Below, one piece after another: positions 18,918 to 27,066 of a DNA stretch of 64,000 nt (positions are counted from its first letter, which is position 1; each line of letters opens with the position of its first letter). The notes under the pieces were generated by a model. The model was not told the DNA's origin, did not search any database, and saw only the letters and a list, made by a program, of their open reading frames with translations. Source of the DNA: Virgibacillus salarius (GTDB taxonomy: Bacteria > Bacillota > Bacilli > Bacillales > Amphibacillaceae); assembly GCF_039521925.1 (NCBI RefSeq), contig NZ_BAAACY010000006.1, positions 1 through 64,000 of the forward strand, in the 5' to 3' direction. The position numbers and the translations under genes are program-made.

Positions 18918-19060
18918 TTTATCCCGCATATAACTGGCAGTAAGCCCCCAACCAAGCAATAAAGTGAAGTCAATATGGAGAAGAGTGGGAACAACTGCCA
19001 GTAAATGTCCGATTGGTTCAACTATCAATCCGAAGCCCCGCGGATTGAAGTTTCACTTTA
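18918..19060 (+). repeat. Same-strand dispersed repeat, copy R2 (long form)
   Basis: Long form of about 143 bases. ACTGGCAGT (18933-18941) pairs with ACTGCCAGT (18994-19002), and a second perfect hairpin is TCAATCCG (19025-19032) with CGGATTGA (19041-19048). It is flanked by TTTAT on the left and ends TTCACTTTAT. Confidence 0.88.
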
Positions 19061-19099
19061 TTCATAGTAGAAGAACATGGTGCATCCTTTATATCATCG

Positions 19100-19144
19100 T
19101 TGACCGATATGTCACGATGCGATATAGTCGAGTTGTGACATATC
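19100..19144 (+). promoter_or_regulatory. PadR promoter with flanking inverted-repeat operator
   Basis: TTGACC at 19100-19105, 17 bases, TATAGT at 19123-19128. A perfect 10-base inverted repeat, GATATGTCAC (19106-19115) and GTGACATATC (19135-19144), starts at the -35 box and brackets the -10 box. It has the ATGT/ACAT core typical of PadR operators. Autoregulation is inferred. Confidence 0.8.
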
Positions 19145-19166
19145 AAGTAGATAGTAGGTGGATGTG

Positions 19167-19496
19167 ATGAAGCGTGAGAAACTGCTGAAAAGTTACATAC
19201 CAATGACAGAGACAGCTTTTTATATTCTTATTTCTTTAATTGAACCAAGACATGGCTATGGAATCATTAAGCATGTCGAAGAAATAACCAATTATCGAAT
19301 TCGTCTCGGGTCTGGAACAGTTTACGGTACGTTGACTAAGATGCACCGAGATGGGTTGATTAGTGTTTATTCAGACAGTAAACGCAAGAAGATCTATGAA
19401 ATTACCCAGAAAGGTCAGAATTTATTACAGATAGAAATACAACGGTTAAAAGAATTGCATGCTAACGCAATAAAGTATGGGGAGGAGCTATTATGA
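19167..19496 (+). CDS. PadR family transcriptional regulator
   Basis: A 109-residue winged-helix repressor of the PadR family. The conserved pattern ETAFYILISL, then HGYGIIKHVEE and GSGTVYGTLTKM, is clear, followed by the wing and a C-terminal dimer helix. The start is ATG 19167 behind TAGGTGGA. The stop overlaps the next ATG (ATGA) and the partner gene encodes a DUF2812 membrane protein, the usual PadR/DUF2812 pair. The promoter carries a perfect inverted repeat, so it probably represses its own operon. Confidence 0.9.
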   Translation: MKREKLLKSYIPMTETAFYILISLIEPRHGYGIIKHVEEITNYRIRLGSGTVYGTLTKMHRDGLISVYSDSKRKKIYEITQKGQNLLQIEIQRLKELHANAIKYGEELL

Positions 19497-20647
19497 TTAG
19501 CGTATTCCGTCCATTTTGGAGTTATGATGTAAATGCGACAGAGAATTGGTTAACATATATGGCACAGCAGGGTTATCACTTTGTGAAGTTCAATCGGTTA
19601 ACAAGACGGTTTTATTTTGAAAAAGCAGGTACAATCATGCAAACACCAACATATTGGATAGAACACGAGAAAAGGGGTAAAGCTGATCTATCGAAAGCAT
19701 TACAGGAGGATGGCTGGAGACAAATTTATGCAGAGCGAAATTGGCATGTACTGCGTAACGAAAAAACATTACATGATATTACAACACTTCCAGCTAGGGA
19801 AGGAATGATACGGAGAAACGATACCCTTAGAAAGTTATTTTTCATACTATTACTCGCCTTGATATTCACTGCCCTTCCCCCCGTTTTGTTACTGGGAGTT
19901 TCGTTAGTAATGGCTGGTGTGCCACCATCTGTAGAGGGAGGGCCAGGATGGCTATTCACAGCATTAATCGGCTTATCGCTATGGATGTATATTCCATATT
20001 CTTTTTTCAAATTAAATCAATCGGTAAAACAATTAGAAGCGTGCGACGTGTTAGAAAACAAACAGAGGTTGTCGCAAGAAAAGTATACGTCAGACTTTGT
20101 AAAATGGAGGTTAGGATGGATATATGCACCTGATAAGTTAGAGAAATGGTTAGAAGCGATGGCTAAGCAGGGGAAGCAGCTTGTAGCAGTTCGTACATTT
20201 GGAATAAGATTTTATTTCAAAGATAGTAGGCCGCAGCATATTCGATATTGTGTGGACTACCAGAAAGAGTTAAATCGCGCTTACTTTGATATGCACCTTG
20301 GTGCTGGATGGAGGCTAATGCATGCATCAAAAGGATTTATGAATAAATGGTCGATTTGGTCTATGGCCTATGAAGAGGGTGAAGAGTTGCCGCAATTATA
20401 TAACGATACAGTCCATATGTTAGATCATGCTAAGCGAATTGCATTTTCTCATCTTTTCATGATGCTTCCGATGACTAGCATGTACGTGGTGCTTTTTTCA
20501 ATGCAGTGGTCAGCGGATATGGGCAAAATGGATTGGTTTATGCTAATTGTTTTTGGTATAGCGGTTATTGAGTTTGCTACCTTTTCGCTTCAATCAGGTC
20601 TTTATTATCAACGGATTAGAAAAAGAGTTTCAAAGTTTTTCCCGTGA
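19493..20647 (+). CDS. Two-module DUF2812 membrane protein
   Basis: A 384-residue protein made of two tandem DUF2812 modules (about 1-186 and 197-384). Each has an N-terminal W-x3-MA-x-QG element (ENWLTYMAQQG; EKWLEAMAKQG), a beta-rich part and two membrane helices. The function of the family is unknown, but it regularly accompanies PadR regulators, as here. A one-module paralogue lies 3 kb downstream at 22794-23339, beginning with the same PFWSYD motif. Confidence 0.85.
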   Translation: MISVFRPFWSYDVNATENWLTYMAQQGYHFVKFNRLTRRFYFEKAGTIMQTPTYWIEHEKRGKADLSKALQEDGWRQIYAERNWHVLRNEKTLHDITTLPAREGMIRRNDTLRKLFFILLLALIFTALPPVLLLGVSLVMAGVPPSVEGGPGWLFTALIGLSLWMYIPYSFFKLNQSVKQLEACDVLENKQRLSQEKYTSDFVKWRLGWIYAPDKLEKWLEAMAKQGKQLVAVRTFGIRFYFKDSRPQHIRYCVDYQKELNRAYFDMHLGAGWRLMHASKGFMNKWSIWSMAYEEGEELPQLYNDTVHMLDHAKRIAFSHLFMMLPMTSMYVVLFSMQWSADMGKMDWFMLIVFGIAVIEFATFSLQSGLYYQRIRKRVSKFFP

Positions 20648-20682
20648 AGTCTTTACGTATAAAGGATTAACATCTAATCTTC

Positions 20683-20967
20683 GTGAAATGGAATTACGCA
20701 TTTAGGGAAGTGGTTATCATCAGAGTTAGTAGAAGAAGCTTACAGTTAACGATTATCGTGTTATCAGGTTATCAACTTTTAACAGGAGATTTGCGTTTCA
20801 TGCCATTAACTATTTTATTATTAGGATTGTTATTCATCGTAATGGGAATAAACGAAGTGAGAAAAGATAAATTGAATATATGGGGTTATGTTAGCTTCAT
20901 TACAGCAGCATTTTTGTTTTTCGTAACATTACAGCTGCTACTTAACGTGAATACTTTAAACAAGTAG
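20683..20967 (+). CDS. YczI-like small membrane protein (DUF3953)
   Basis: A small protein of up to 94 residues with two to three hydrophobic segments (about 20-35, 38-58, 66-86) and a GINEVRKDK turn. It resembles B. subtilis YczI. The GTG at 20683 has no good ribosome site, and translation may begin further in. It follows the DUF2812 gene by 35 bases, probably in the same transcript. Confidence 0.6.
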   Translation: MKWNYAFREVVIIRVSRRSLQLTIIVLSGYQLLTGDLRFMPLTILLLGLLFIVMGINEVRKDKLNIWGYVSFITAAFLFFVTLQLLLNVNTLNK

Positions 20968-21013
20968 AGCAAGTACCTATACTTGTTGATAGAATACTTG
21001 CTCTGGTATCAAG

Positions 21014-21475
21014 CTATTTTGCGGTAACAGGGCTGTAATTTCCAGGTACATTATTAACGGAAATAGACAAACGATTCCAGCAATTGATGGTAATAATAAG
21101 GGCTACAAGATCAATATATTGCTTTTCATCAAAGTACATGCGTGTCTGTTTATATAGTTTATCAGGCACACCATTTACTGAGATAGCAGTCACAGCTTCT
21201 GCTAATGCTAAAGCTGCACGCTCGGTTTCTGTATAAAATGGTGCCTCACGCCAAGCTTGTAAACAATATATCCTTTGCTCGGTTTCTCCTATTGCCCGCG
21301 CATCCTTCGTATGCATGTCGATACAAAAAGCACAGCCATTCATCTGTGATACGCGAATTTTAATTAATTCGATTAATTTCAGATCAAACGCTGTTTTTTT
21401 CTTGTATTCCTCAAGCTGCACTAGTAATTTGACAATTTCAGGTGACGTCTTCTGATAATTGATTCGTTGTTCCAT
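21014..21475 (-). CDS. Carboxymuconolactone decarboxylase/AhpD-like protein, ECF41 partner
   Basis: A 153-residue protein of the carboxymuconolactone decarboxylase family. It has the AhpD-type redox motif CAFCIDMH (two Cys three apart, then His) in the conserved helix, suggesting peroxidase-like thiol chemistry. Such genes are the standard neighbours and targets of ECF41 sigma factors. Upstream, on the same strand, lies a promoter of ECF41 type, and the sigma gene itself is 101 bases further up. AAGGAG precedes the ATG. Confidence 0.88.
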   Translation of the reverse strand: MEQRINYQKTSPEIVKLLVQLEEYKKKTAFDLKLIELIKIRVSQMNGCAFCIDMHTKDARAIGETEQRIYCLQAWREAPFYTETERAALALAEAVTAISVNGVPDKLYKQTRMYFDEKQYIDLVALIITINCWNRLSISVNNVPGNYSPVTAK

Positions 21476-21515
21476 TCAAAATCACTCCTTTTAAATATTG
21501 GCCCTTCACTATATA

Positions 21516-21542
21516 GACAAAATAGCTAGCTGTTTTGTGACA
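21516..21542 (-). promoter_or_regulatory. ECF41-type promoter for the CMD gene
   Basis: On the minus strand TGTCACA (21542-21536), 16 bases, then TGTC (21519-21516). The published ECF41 consensus is TGTCACA-N16-CGTC, so this differs by one base. It lies about 40 bases upstream of the CMD start. Confidence 0.8.
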
Positions 21543-21576
21543 AAAAAGAGAGAGCTGTGTGTGTGCTCTCTCATTA

Positions 21577-22452
21577 TCAGTGTCTAGGTATTGAAATCCG
21601 GTTTAATTTATCCGGATTAGAAACAATATAAATGCGACTTATATTCTTTTGACTTCTATCTAAAGCAAAGGTAATGATTTTTACTGGACGACCATCTTTA
21701 ACTTGTAAAATACCTTGTTGACCATTGACGATGACAGCGTAAAGTTTCCCACTAAAACTCCCCTTAGAGAAAATTCCTTTAAGGAAAGCTGATACACGGC
21801 GCTTATTTAGAATTGGATAGATGGCAGCAAGTACTTTCCCGCCCCCATCTGTAACTAGAACAACATCCTCTGTAAGCACATGAATAAATTCATCAAAATC
21901 ACCTGTAGTTGTAGCATCAAGGAATGATTTTGTAAGGTTCTCGGCACGATCAGCGTGGTTTGTGTGGGCGGAAAATAAGTCGTTTTGTAATTTTTTCTTA
22001 GCACGACTATATATTTTCCTAGTGTTTACTTCTGTTTTATTTATGATATTAGCAATTTCAACATAATGATAGGCCATTGCTTCCTTTAAAACGAACACAG
22101 CTCTTTCTGTCGGAGTTAATTGCTCCATTAAAACTAAAAATGCATATGAGATTGCCTCATCTGTAATTACCTTGTCTAATGGCTGCTTGATAAAATGAAC
22201 TTGTGGTTCAGGTAACCAGGTGCCAGTGTAGGTTTCCCTTTGTGTACGTGCAGATTTTAAAAAGTTAATACAATGATTGGTCGTTGTTTTCGCAAGGTAC
22301 GATTTGAGATCTTTTATATGAGCCGTTTTTTGGTTCATTTGTAATAAGGAATCATGAACAATATCCTCTGCGTCTGTAACGGAGCCCAGCATTCGATACG
22401 CTATGGAAAATAGATAGGGCTGATATTCTTTATACATCTTCTTGAATTCCAT
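21577..22452 (-). CDS. ECF41-group sigma factor with SnoaL-like C-terminal extension
   Basis: A 291-residue ECF sigma factor. Region 2 spans about 1-75 (YRMLGSVTDAEDIVHD) and region 4 about 105-160. A SnoaL-like domain of about 120 residues follows. The three ECF41 hallmark motifs are all present: WLPEP (79-83) in the linker, DGGGK (202-206) and NPDKL (279-283). In studied members the extension controls sigma activity in place of a separate anti-sigma factor. Start at ATG 22452 behind GGGGAGG. Repeat copy R3 lies directly upstream. Confidence 0.9.
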   Translation of the reverse strand: MEFKKMYKEYQPYLFSIAYRMLGSVTDAEDIVHDSLLQMNQKTAHIKDLKSYLAKTTTNHCINFLKSARTQRETYTGTWLPEPQVHFIKQPLDKVITDEAISYAFLVLMEQLTPTERAVFVLKEAMAYHYVEIANIINKTEVNTRKIYSRAKKKLQNDLFSAHTNHADRAENLTKSFLDATTTGDFDEFIHVLTEDVVLVTDGGGKVLAAIYPILNKRRVSAFLKGIFSKGSFSGKLYAVIVNGQQGILQVKDGRPVKIITFALDRSQKNISRIYIVSNPDKLNRISIPRH

Positions 22453-22470
22453 TGGAACCTCCCCTTTTTT

Positions 22471-22622
22471 GTTGGATATAACAGGCAGTAGGATTCCACT
22501 TCAAGCGATATAAGTGGGGGAACGACTGACAGTAAATATCCAATTGGTTTAAAGGTCTTTAGGTCATACTGTTGTAGTATTTAGAGGATAAATAAAACCC
22601 CCAACTGATTGAAGTTCACTTT
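22471..22622 (+). repeat. Same-strand dispersed repeat, copy R3 (long form)
   Basis: Long form lying in the divergent gap between the ECF41 gene and a DUF2812 gene. It contains the hairpin CCACTT (22496-22501)/AAGTGG (22512-22517) with CAAGC in the loop, GTCTTTAGGTCAT as in copy R5, and the right block ACTGATTGAAGTTCACTTTA. The left end is degenerate (GGATATAACAGGCAGTA). Confidence 0.85.
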
Positions 22623-22793
22623 AATGATTTTCTATAGTTTACCGCAGGTTTTTGAGTAGTAAAACCCCAATATTTATTTTACGTTAAGAAGAACATCGTA
22701 AAAAAATGTAATAAATGGTCAATGGTAGCGTAATTATGAAATAAGGGGGTTCAAATAACTTCATGAAATAGGCTCAGAGGGAGGGTTAGTCCA

Positions 22794-23339
22794 ATGAGAA
22801 AAAAATGGAAGCCATTTTGGAGTTATGATATAAGAAAAATGGAGAACTGGTTGCATGATATGGCATTAGCGGGTTATCGACTGACGAAGATCAGAACGAA
22901 TAAGCGATTATTTATCTTTGAGGAAGCGCAACATCCTCAAAGGATTCACTATCATATTGTATATGATAAATCAATGGATTACCACCTGTCTGAAGCTATA
23001 CAGAGTGAGGGCTGGAAGGAAGTGTGTCACCAAGGAAATTGGTATGTGCTTGCTAATGAAAAACCAGCAGAAGAACTAAGATGTTATCCAGTACGTGATG
23101 GTATTATTAAGCGAAATCGTAATATTTTATATTTTTATGGTGGAATATTTATTTACCTGCTTCTCACCTCCTTATTATTTTTAGTATTAAGCTGTATTAC
23201 CATATTTTATTTCGGCGGTGTATTAACATTTAAGGAGAAGCCATTTTGGATAGCCACCCTTATCTTCGGAGGTATTCTATGGTTACTCGCTCCGTTTTCA
23301 ACGATTCGGTTATATAAAACAAATAAACAGTTTTGGTAA
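22794..23339 (+). CDS. Single-module DUF2812 membrane protein
   Basis: A 181-residue paralogue of the first half of the 19493-20647 product: PFWSYDIRKMENWLHDMA opens the module, and two membrane helices lie at about 113-140 and 152-172. It ends just after the second helix, where the larger protein continues into its second module. It has no PadR gene of its own and lies beyond the ECF41 pair. AGGGAGGG precedes the ATG. Confidence 0.8.
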   Translation: MRKKWKPFWSYDIRKMENWLHDMALAGYRLTKIRTNKRLFIFEEAQHPQRIHYHIVYDKSMDYHLSEAIQSEGWKEVCHQGNWYVLANEKPAEELRCYPVRDGIIKRNRNILYFYGGIFIYLLLTSLLFLVLSCITIFYFGGVLTFKEKPFWIATLIFGGILWLLAPFSTIRLYKTNKQFW

Positions 23340-23371
23340 AAGAGGTACTTCATACATGGTGCCTCTTTTCT
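23338..23371 (+). terminator. Terminator after single-module DUF2812 gene
   Basis: AAAAGAGG pairs with CCTCTTTT around a loop containing TACTTCATACATGGTG. It overlaps the stop codon and ends T4. Confidence 0.75.
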
Positions 23372-23478
23372 TCTGCTAAGGACATGTAAATGGGAAGATT
23401 TTTAGAAGCATATTAGTCACATTGTATGAACAATGCCAATTTGTAATCATATAGTAATATAGCATCACAAAAAAATGA

Positions 23479-23507
23479 TTGACGCAAATCAGAGAATAAG
23501 GTTAAAA
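23479..23507 (+). promoter_or_regulatory. Probable glmS promoter
   Basis: TTGACG (23479-23484), 17 bases, TTAAAA (23502-23507), about 85 bases before the ribozyme core. Confidence 0.65.
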
Positions 23508-23589
23508 TGTGGTGTATCCTATTAGTAGGAAATTACGTTTTATTCTAGAAAAGAAAGGAGCATTAAAGAACGCTTTTATATGTTTTACA

Positions 23590-23760
23590 AAGCGCCAGGA
23601 CTATTCTTTCCGAGCGATGGAAGATAGTTGACGAGGTTGGAGGTTATCGAATTGTTCGGCGGGTGCCTCCCGATTGCTCACCTCCATTGTAACGCTTTTT
23701 CTCAAAACAACAAGGTAACTTGTTGGCCAAAGGAAAAAAGCAAGGTGACATACAACAATC
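23590..23760 (+). ncRNA. glmS leader: glmS ribozyme/riboswitch
   Basis: The catalytic core is recognised by AGCGCCAG at 23591-23598 (cleavage expected between A23591 and G23592), GTTGACGAGG, GGAGGTTATCGAA, TCGGCGGGTGCCTCCC and CATTGTAACG in the canonical order. In this class glucosamine-6-phosphate is the cofactor for self-cleavage, and the cleaved glmS message is degraded. The 3' limit is approximate (P4/P4.1 region). A GC-rich hairpin, GGGGCAGCACAACGCCCC, follows before the coding sequence. Confidence 0.96.
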
Positions 23761-23843
23761 ACGAGAAAGGGGCAGCACAACGCCCCTGTAACAATAAATT
23801 ATTGGTTCGTTTGTCTGCCCCTTTATATAAGGAGGCCACAAAC

Positions 23844-25646
23844 ATGTGTGGAATTGTAGGTTATATTGGACAAAATGACACGAAGGAAATTTTATTAAAC
23901 GGACTTGAAAAACTGGAATATCGAGGGTACGACTCTGCTGGTATTGCAATGCTTAATGATAATGGAATTAATCTTTTTAAAGTAAAAGGACGTATTGCCG
24001 CGTTAAGACAACGTGTAGATAGCTCTGTTCATGCAACGATGGGAATCGGCCATACCCGCTGGGCAACACATGGTGTGCCAAGTGAAGAGAATGCACACCC
24101 ACACCAAAGCGCGTCTGGAAGGTTTACACTAGTTCATAATGGGGTTATTGAGAATTATCAGGATATAAAAAGAGAATACCTACAAGCTGTTGATTTTGTT
24201 AGTGAAACGGATACGGAAGTCATTGTTCAGCTTGTTGAACAATTTTTTGCAGAAACAAACGATACAGCAAAAAGTTTTCGTAAAGCAATGAGTCTATTAA
24301 AGGGGTCATATGCGATTGGCCTGATTGATAATGAAGACCATGATACGCTATACGTTGCAAAAAATAAAAGTCCTTTATTAGTTGGTTTGGGCGATGGTTT
24401 TAATGTTGTTGCAAGTGATGCAATGGCAACGTTAAAAGAAACAAATCAATACTTGGAGATTCATGATCAGGAAATCGTACTGGTTAATCGGAATTTTGTA
24501 GAGGTACAGAACCTGAACGGTAAGGTCCTTGAGCGTCAACCATTTACAACAAAAATTGATGCAAGTGACATCGAAAAGGGAACTTATTCTCATTTCATGT
24601 TGAAGGAAATAGATGAACAGCCATTTGTCATGCGCAAAATTATTCATGAATATCAAACAGAGAACAATGAATTAAAGCTTGATGCAAATGTACGTCAGGC
24701 TATGAAGGTTTGCGATCGTATTTATATCATTGCAGCCGGTACCAGCTATCATGCCGGACTAGTCGGCAAAGAGTTTATTGAAAAATTAGCGCATATTCCA
24801 GTAGAAGTCCATATTGCTAGTGAATTTTCCTATAACATGCCATTACTATCTGAAAAGCCATTGTTTATTTTCATTTCCCAAAGTGGTGAAACAGCAGATA
24901 GTCGTGCTGTGTTAGTAAAGATAAAAGAATTGGGACATCCAGCATTGACGATAACCAATGTACCAGGATCCACCCTTTCTCGTGAAGCAGACTATACGTT
25001 AAATCTATATGCAGGTCCGGAAATTGCCGTAGCATCCACAAAAGCGTATACGGCACAGCTAGCAGTCTTAGCTATTTTAGCTGTAGATACTGCAAAGGCA
25101 AAAGGATTGGATTTAGACTTTGATCCATTACAAGAACTTGCCATTGTTGCAAATGCGATGGAAGTATTAACAGATCAAAAAGAGGCAATTGAAGATTTAG
25201 TCCGTGAATATCTAGGAACAACACGGAATGCCTTCTTCATTGGCCGTAGTACCGATTATCATGTATGTATAGAAGGTGCATTAAAACTGAAGGAAATCTC
25301 TTATATTCAGGCAGAAGGCTTTGCTGGAGGAGAATTAAAACATGGCACCATTGCTTTAATCGAAGAGGGTACACCAGTTATTGCCCTTGCTTCACAAGAT
25401 AATGTGAACTATTCCATCCGTGGAAACGTGCAAGAAGTAGTTGCTCGTGGAGCCAATGCATTAGTGATTAGCATGAAGGGACTTGAGCAGGATACGGATG
25501 CTTTTGTTATCCCACATGTACATGAATTATTGACACCACTTGTTAGTGTCGTACCTTTGCAGCTATTAGCATACTATGCTGCACTTCATCGTGACTGTGA
25601 CGTAGATAAACCACGTAACTTAGCGAAGAGTGTTACAGTTGAATAA
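23844..25646 (+). CDS. glmS: Glutamine-fructose-6-phosphate aminotransferase
   Basis: A 600-residue enzyme making glucosamine-6-phosphate from fructose-6-phosphate and glutamine, the entry step to amino sugars. Mature Cys1 is in MCGIVGYIG, and the glutaminase domain fills about 1-240. Two SIS sugar-isomerase domains follow (AAGTSYHAG, SQSGETADS, and in the C-terminal half EGALKLKEISY), and the terminus KSVTVE is canonical. Start at ATG 23844, 7 bases after AGGAGG. It is controlled by the ribozyme leader. Here it is split from glmM by about 17 kb of accessory genes. Confidence 0.98.
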   Translation: MCGIVGYIGQNDTKEILLNGLEKLEYRGYDSAGIAMLNDNGINLFKVKGRIAALRQRVDSSVHATMGIGHTRWATHGVPSEENAHPHQSASGRFTLVHNGVIENYQDIKREYLQAVDFVSETDTEVIVQLVEQFFAETNDTAKSFRKAMSLLKGSYAIGLIDNEDHDTLYVAKNKSPLLVGLGDGFNVVASDAMATLKETNQYLEIHDQEIVLVNRNFVEVQNLNGKVLERQPFTTKIDASDIEKGTYSHFMLKEIDEQPFVMRKIIHEYQTENNELKLDANVRQAMKVCDRIYIIAAGTSYHAGLVGKEFIEKLAHIPVEVHIASEFSYNMPLLSEKPLFIFISQSGETADSRAVLVKIKELGHPALTITNVPGSTLSREADYTLNLYAGPEIAVASTKAYTAQLAVLAILAVDTAKAKGLDLDFDPLQELAIVANAMEVLTDQKEAIEDLVREYLGTTRNAFFIGRSTDYHVCIEGALKLKEISYIQAEGFAGGELKHGTIALIEEGTPVIALASQDNVNYSIRGNVQEVVARGANALVISMKGLEQDTDAFVIPHVHELLTPLVSVVPLQLLAYYAALHRDCDVDKPRNLAKSVTVE

Positions 25647-25770
25647 GTGAAGGTAAGATATCTAATATAAGGTTTCCCTGTAATTCTTTTTTACAATTTT
25701 TGACTTAGCTTTACAACGAAGGGGAAGAAGATAGGGACTATGTATTAAATCTTTCTATGCTATCAATTAG

Positions 25771-25814
25771 GATCGAGAACGTACCAAAGGTACGCTTTCT
25801 CGGTTCTTTTTTTT
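25771..25814 (+). terminator. Terminator after glmS
   Basis: Stem GATCGAGAACGTACC with GGTACGCTTTCTCGGTTC around AAA, then T8. Confidence 0.88.
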
Positions 25815-25890
25815 AAGTTAAGAAAGTATAAAATCAGTGCAATGACTGCGTTAAGCGAAGTAGTTATTTTGAAATGTTTGATGTATATTG

Positions 25891-26020
25891 GCAATGCTCC
25901 GACTAATTACTTCGCTTTCGGCGGGCACGGCCTCAACTAACTTTGCAAAGAAGAACACGTTGCAAAGTGGATTTTCGGCTCGCGCTAATCCCGCAGGAGT
26001 CTACGTAATTCGTCTACGCT
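25891..26020 (+). repeat. Dispersed repeat C, forward copy
   Basis: Contains CTTCGCTTTCGGCGGGCACG, CCTCAACTAACTTT, AAGTGGATTTTCGGCTCGCG and CCCGCAGGAGT. I recall similar elements scattered through many Bacillaceae genomes. An inverted, diverged copy lies 135 bases downstream. Confidence 0.7.
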
Positions 26021-26154
26021 ATGAGAAGGTGCAACAATTCTTGTCATAAGTAATAGGTTGACTTTTTTTCCAATGGGTAAAGTGAAAATCGTTATCTGTG
26101 AGTATAAAAGCAGCTGTGTTACTTCATGCTAGCGTTGTAGAGCCTGATAATAGC

Positions 26155-26287
26155 GAAGGCCGGCCACTTCAACTCCTGTGGGAAATGTTTGACCTGAAGA
26201 TCCACTTTTTTGAGCGGGTTTTGCTAAAAAAGTTAGCTGAAGGACAAACCCCACGGAAAGGGAAGTGGGCAGCCGGAGTGGTGGTTA
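26155..26287 (-). repeat. Dispersed repeat C, inverted copy
   Basis: On the minus strand it reads CTTCCCTTTCCGTGGGG, TCAGCTAACTTTTTTAGC, AAGTGGATCTTCAGGTC and CCCACAGGAGT, which aligns block by block with the forward copy at 25891-26020. The pair could form a long cruciform or RNA stem. Confidence 0.65.
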
Positions 26288-26307
26288 AGCAGTAGCTATT
26301 ATTCCAT

Positions 26308-26376
26308 AATAGCTACTAGAGAAAGCGTAAATCTGAGCATTTAGTGATAAGGACTGAGCGAATTTTGCCCGGTTTT
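26308..26376 (+). repeat. Dispersed repeat A, copy 2
   Basis: Matches window bases 1-71 at nearly every position up to the T-rich tail. It is preceded by the hairpin TAGCTATTAT-TCC-ATAATAGCTA, whose right arm is the start of the repeat. Confidence 0.82.
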
Positions 26377-26688
26377 TCTTATCTATATTAAAACTGTTTT
26401 CGTTTTTTTTATCTTTTAATTTTTATTTTTATTTTCCTTTAATCCGTTCTCGCTTGATTTTCAGCCTCATTATTTGGCTTTTTACGTTTGACGTGTTTGT
26501 CTACGATATGCTTCCAGTTATTTTTCACGTTCCATCTATCCATTCATTGTGGTTCCACTATCAATTGTATCCGTTAACTGTAAGATAAAATTTTCTATTT
26601 ACTCATTAAATAATATTGTAAATCAATTACCTTTTGTGTATTATGTATATAAAGTATATATACAATATATCTAAAAAGAGGTATTTGC

Positions 26689-27066
26689 ATGCAAATTATA
26701 ATTTCAAATAATGTAAAAGGACCTATTTATGAGCAGATTTATACGCAAATAAAGAAGCATATTTTGACCAATGAATTGCAAGCCGGACAGTCTTTACCTT
26801 CCATGCGTCAATTAGCTAAGGATTTAGACATAAGTGTCATTACAACTAAACGAGCATACGAAGAACTAGAAAAAAATGGTTTTATCTTTTCGATAGTTGG
26901 AAAAGGCTCCTTCGTATCTGAGCAAAATAATGAGATGATTCGAGAACGAAAAATGAAAGTGATAGAAGAGCAATTAATGGACGCCATTCAAAATAGTAAA
27001 GAAATAGGTCTAGAGTTAACAGAATTAGAAGAACTGCTTAGGATGCTCTTTAAGGAGGAAGCATAA
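26689..27066 (+). CDS. GntR family regulator, YtrA type
   Basis: A 125-residue short GntR regulator. The winged helix spans about residues 10-78 (PIYEQIYTQIKKHI, LPSMRQLAKDLDISVITTKRAYEEL), followed only by a small helical tail, the hallmark of the YtrA subfamily, which controls the ABC transporters downstream. AAAGAGG precedes the ATG. The stop overlaps the ATPase start by one base. An upstream inverted ATATA-rich segment (26640-26670) may be the operator, but I cannot define it. Confidence 0.9.
   Translation: MQIIISNNVKGPIYEQIYTQIKKHILTNELQAGQSLPSMRQLAKDLDISVITTKRAYEELEKNGFIFSIVGKGSFVSEQNNEMIRERKMKVIEEQLMDAIQNSKEIGLELTELEELLRMLFKEEA

Larger units (their letters stand above)
25815..26688. 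other. Repeat-rich noncoding region downstream of glmS
   Basis: About 870 bases with no credible gene. It holds two inverted copies of a Bacillaceae-type repeat (25891-26020 and 26155-26287), a hairpin TAGCTATTAT/ATAATAGCTA (26293-26315) and repeat A copy 2. The remainder, 26377-26688, is AT-rich and ends with the promoter region of the GntR gene. Confidence 0.7.

Noticed and set aside
23628..23843. In-frame upstream extension of glmS giving a 672-residue protein
   Set aside because: The extra codons lie in the glmS ribozyme. The conserved mature N-terminus is Cys after Met at 23844, with AGGAGG just upstream.
26098..26295. 65-codon plus-strand frame
   Set aside because: It lies wholly within the inverted copy of repeat C and has no ribosome site.
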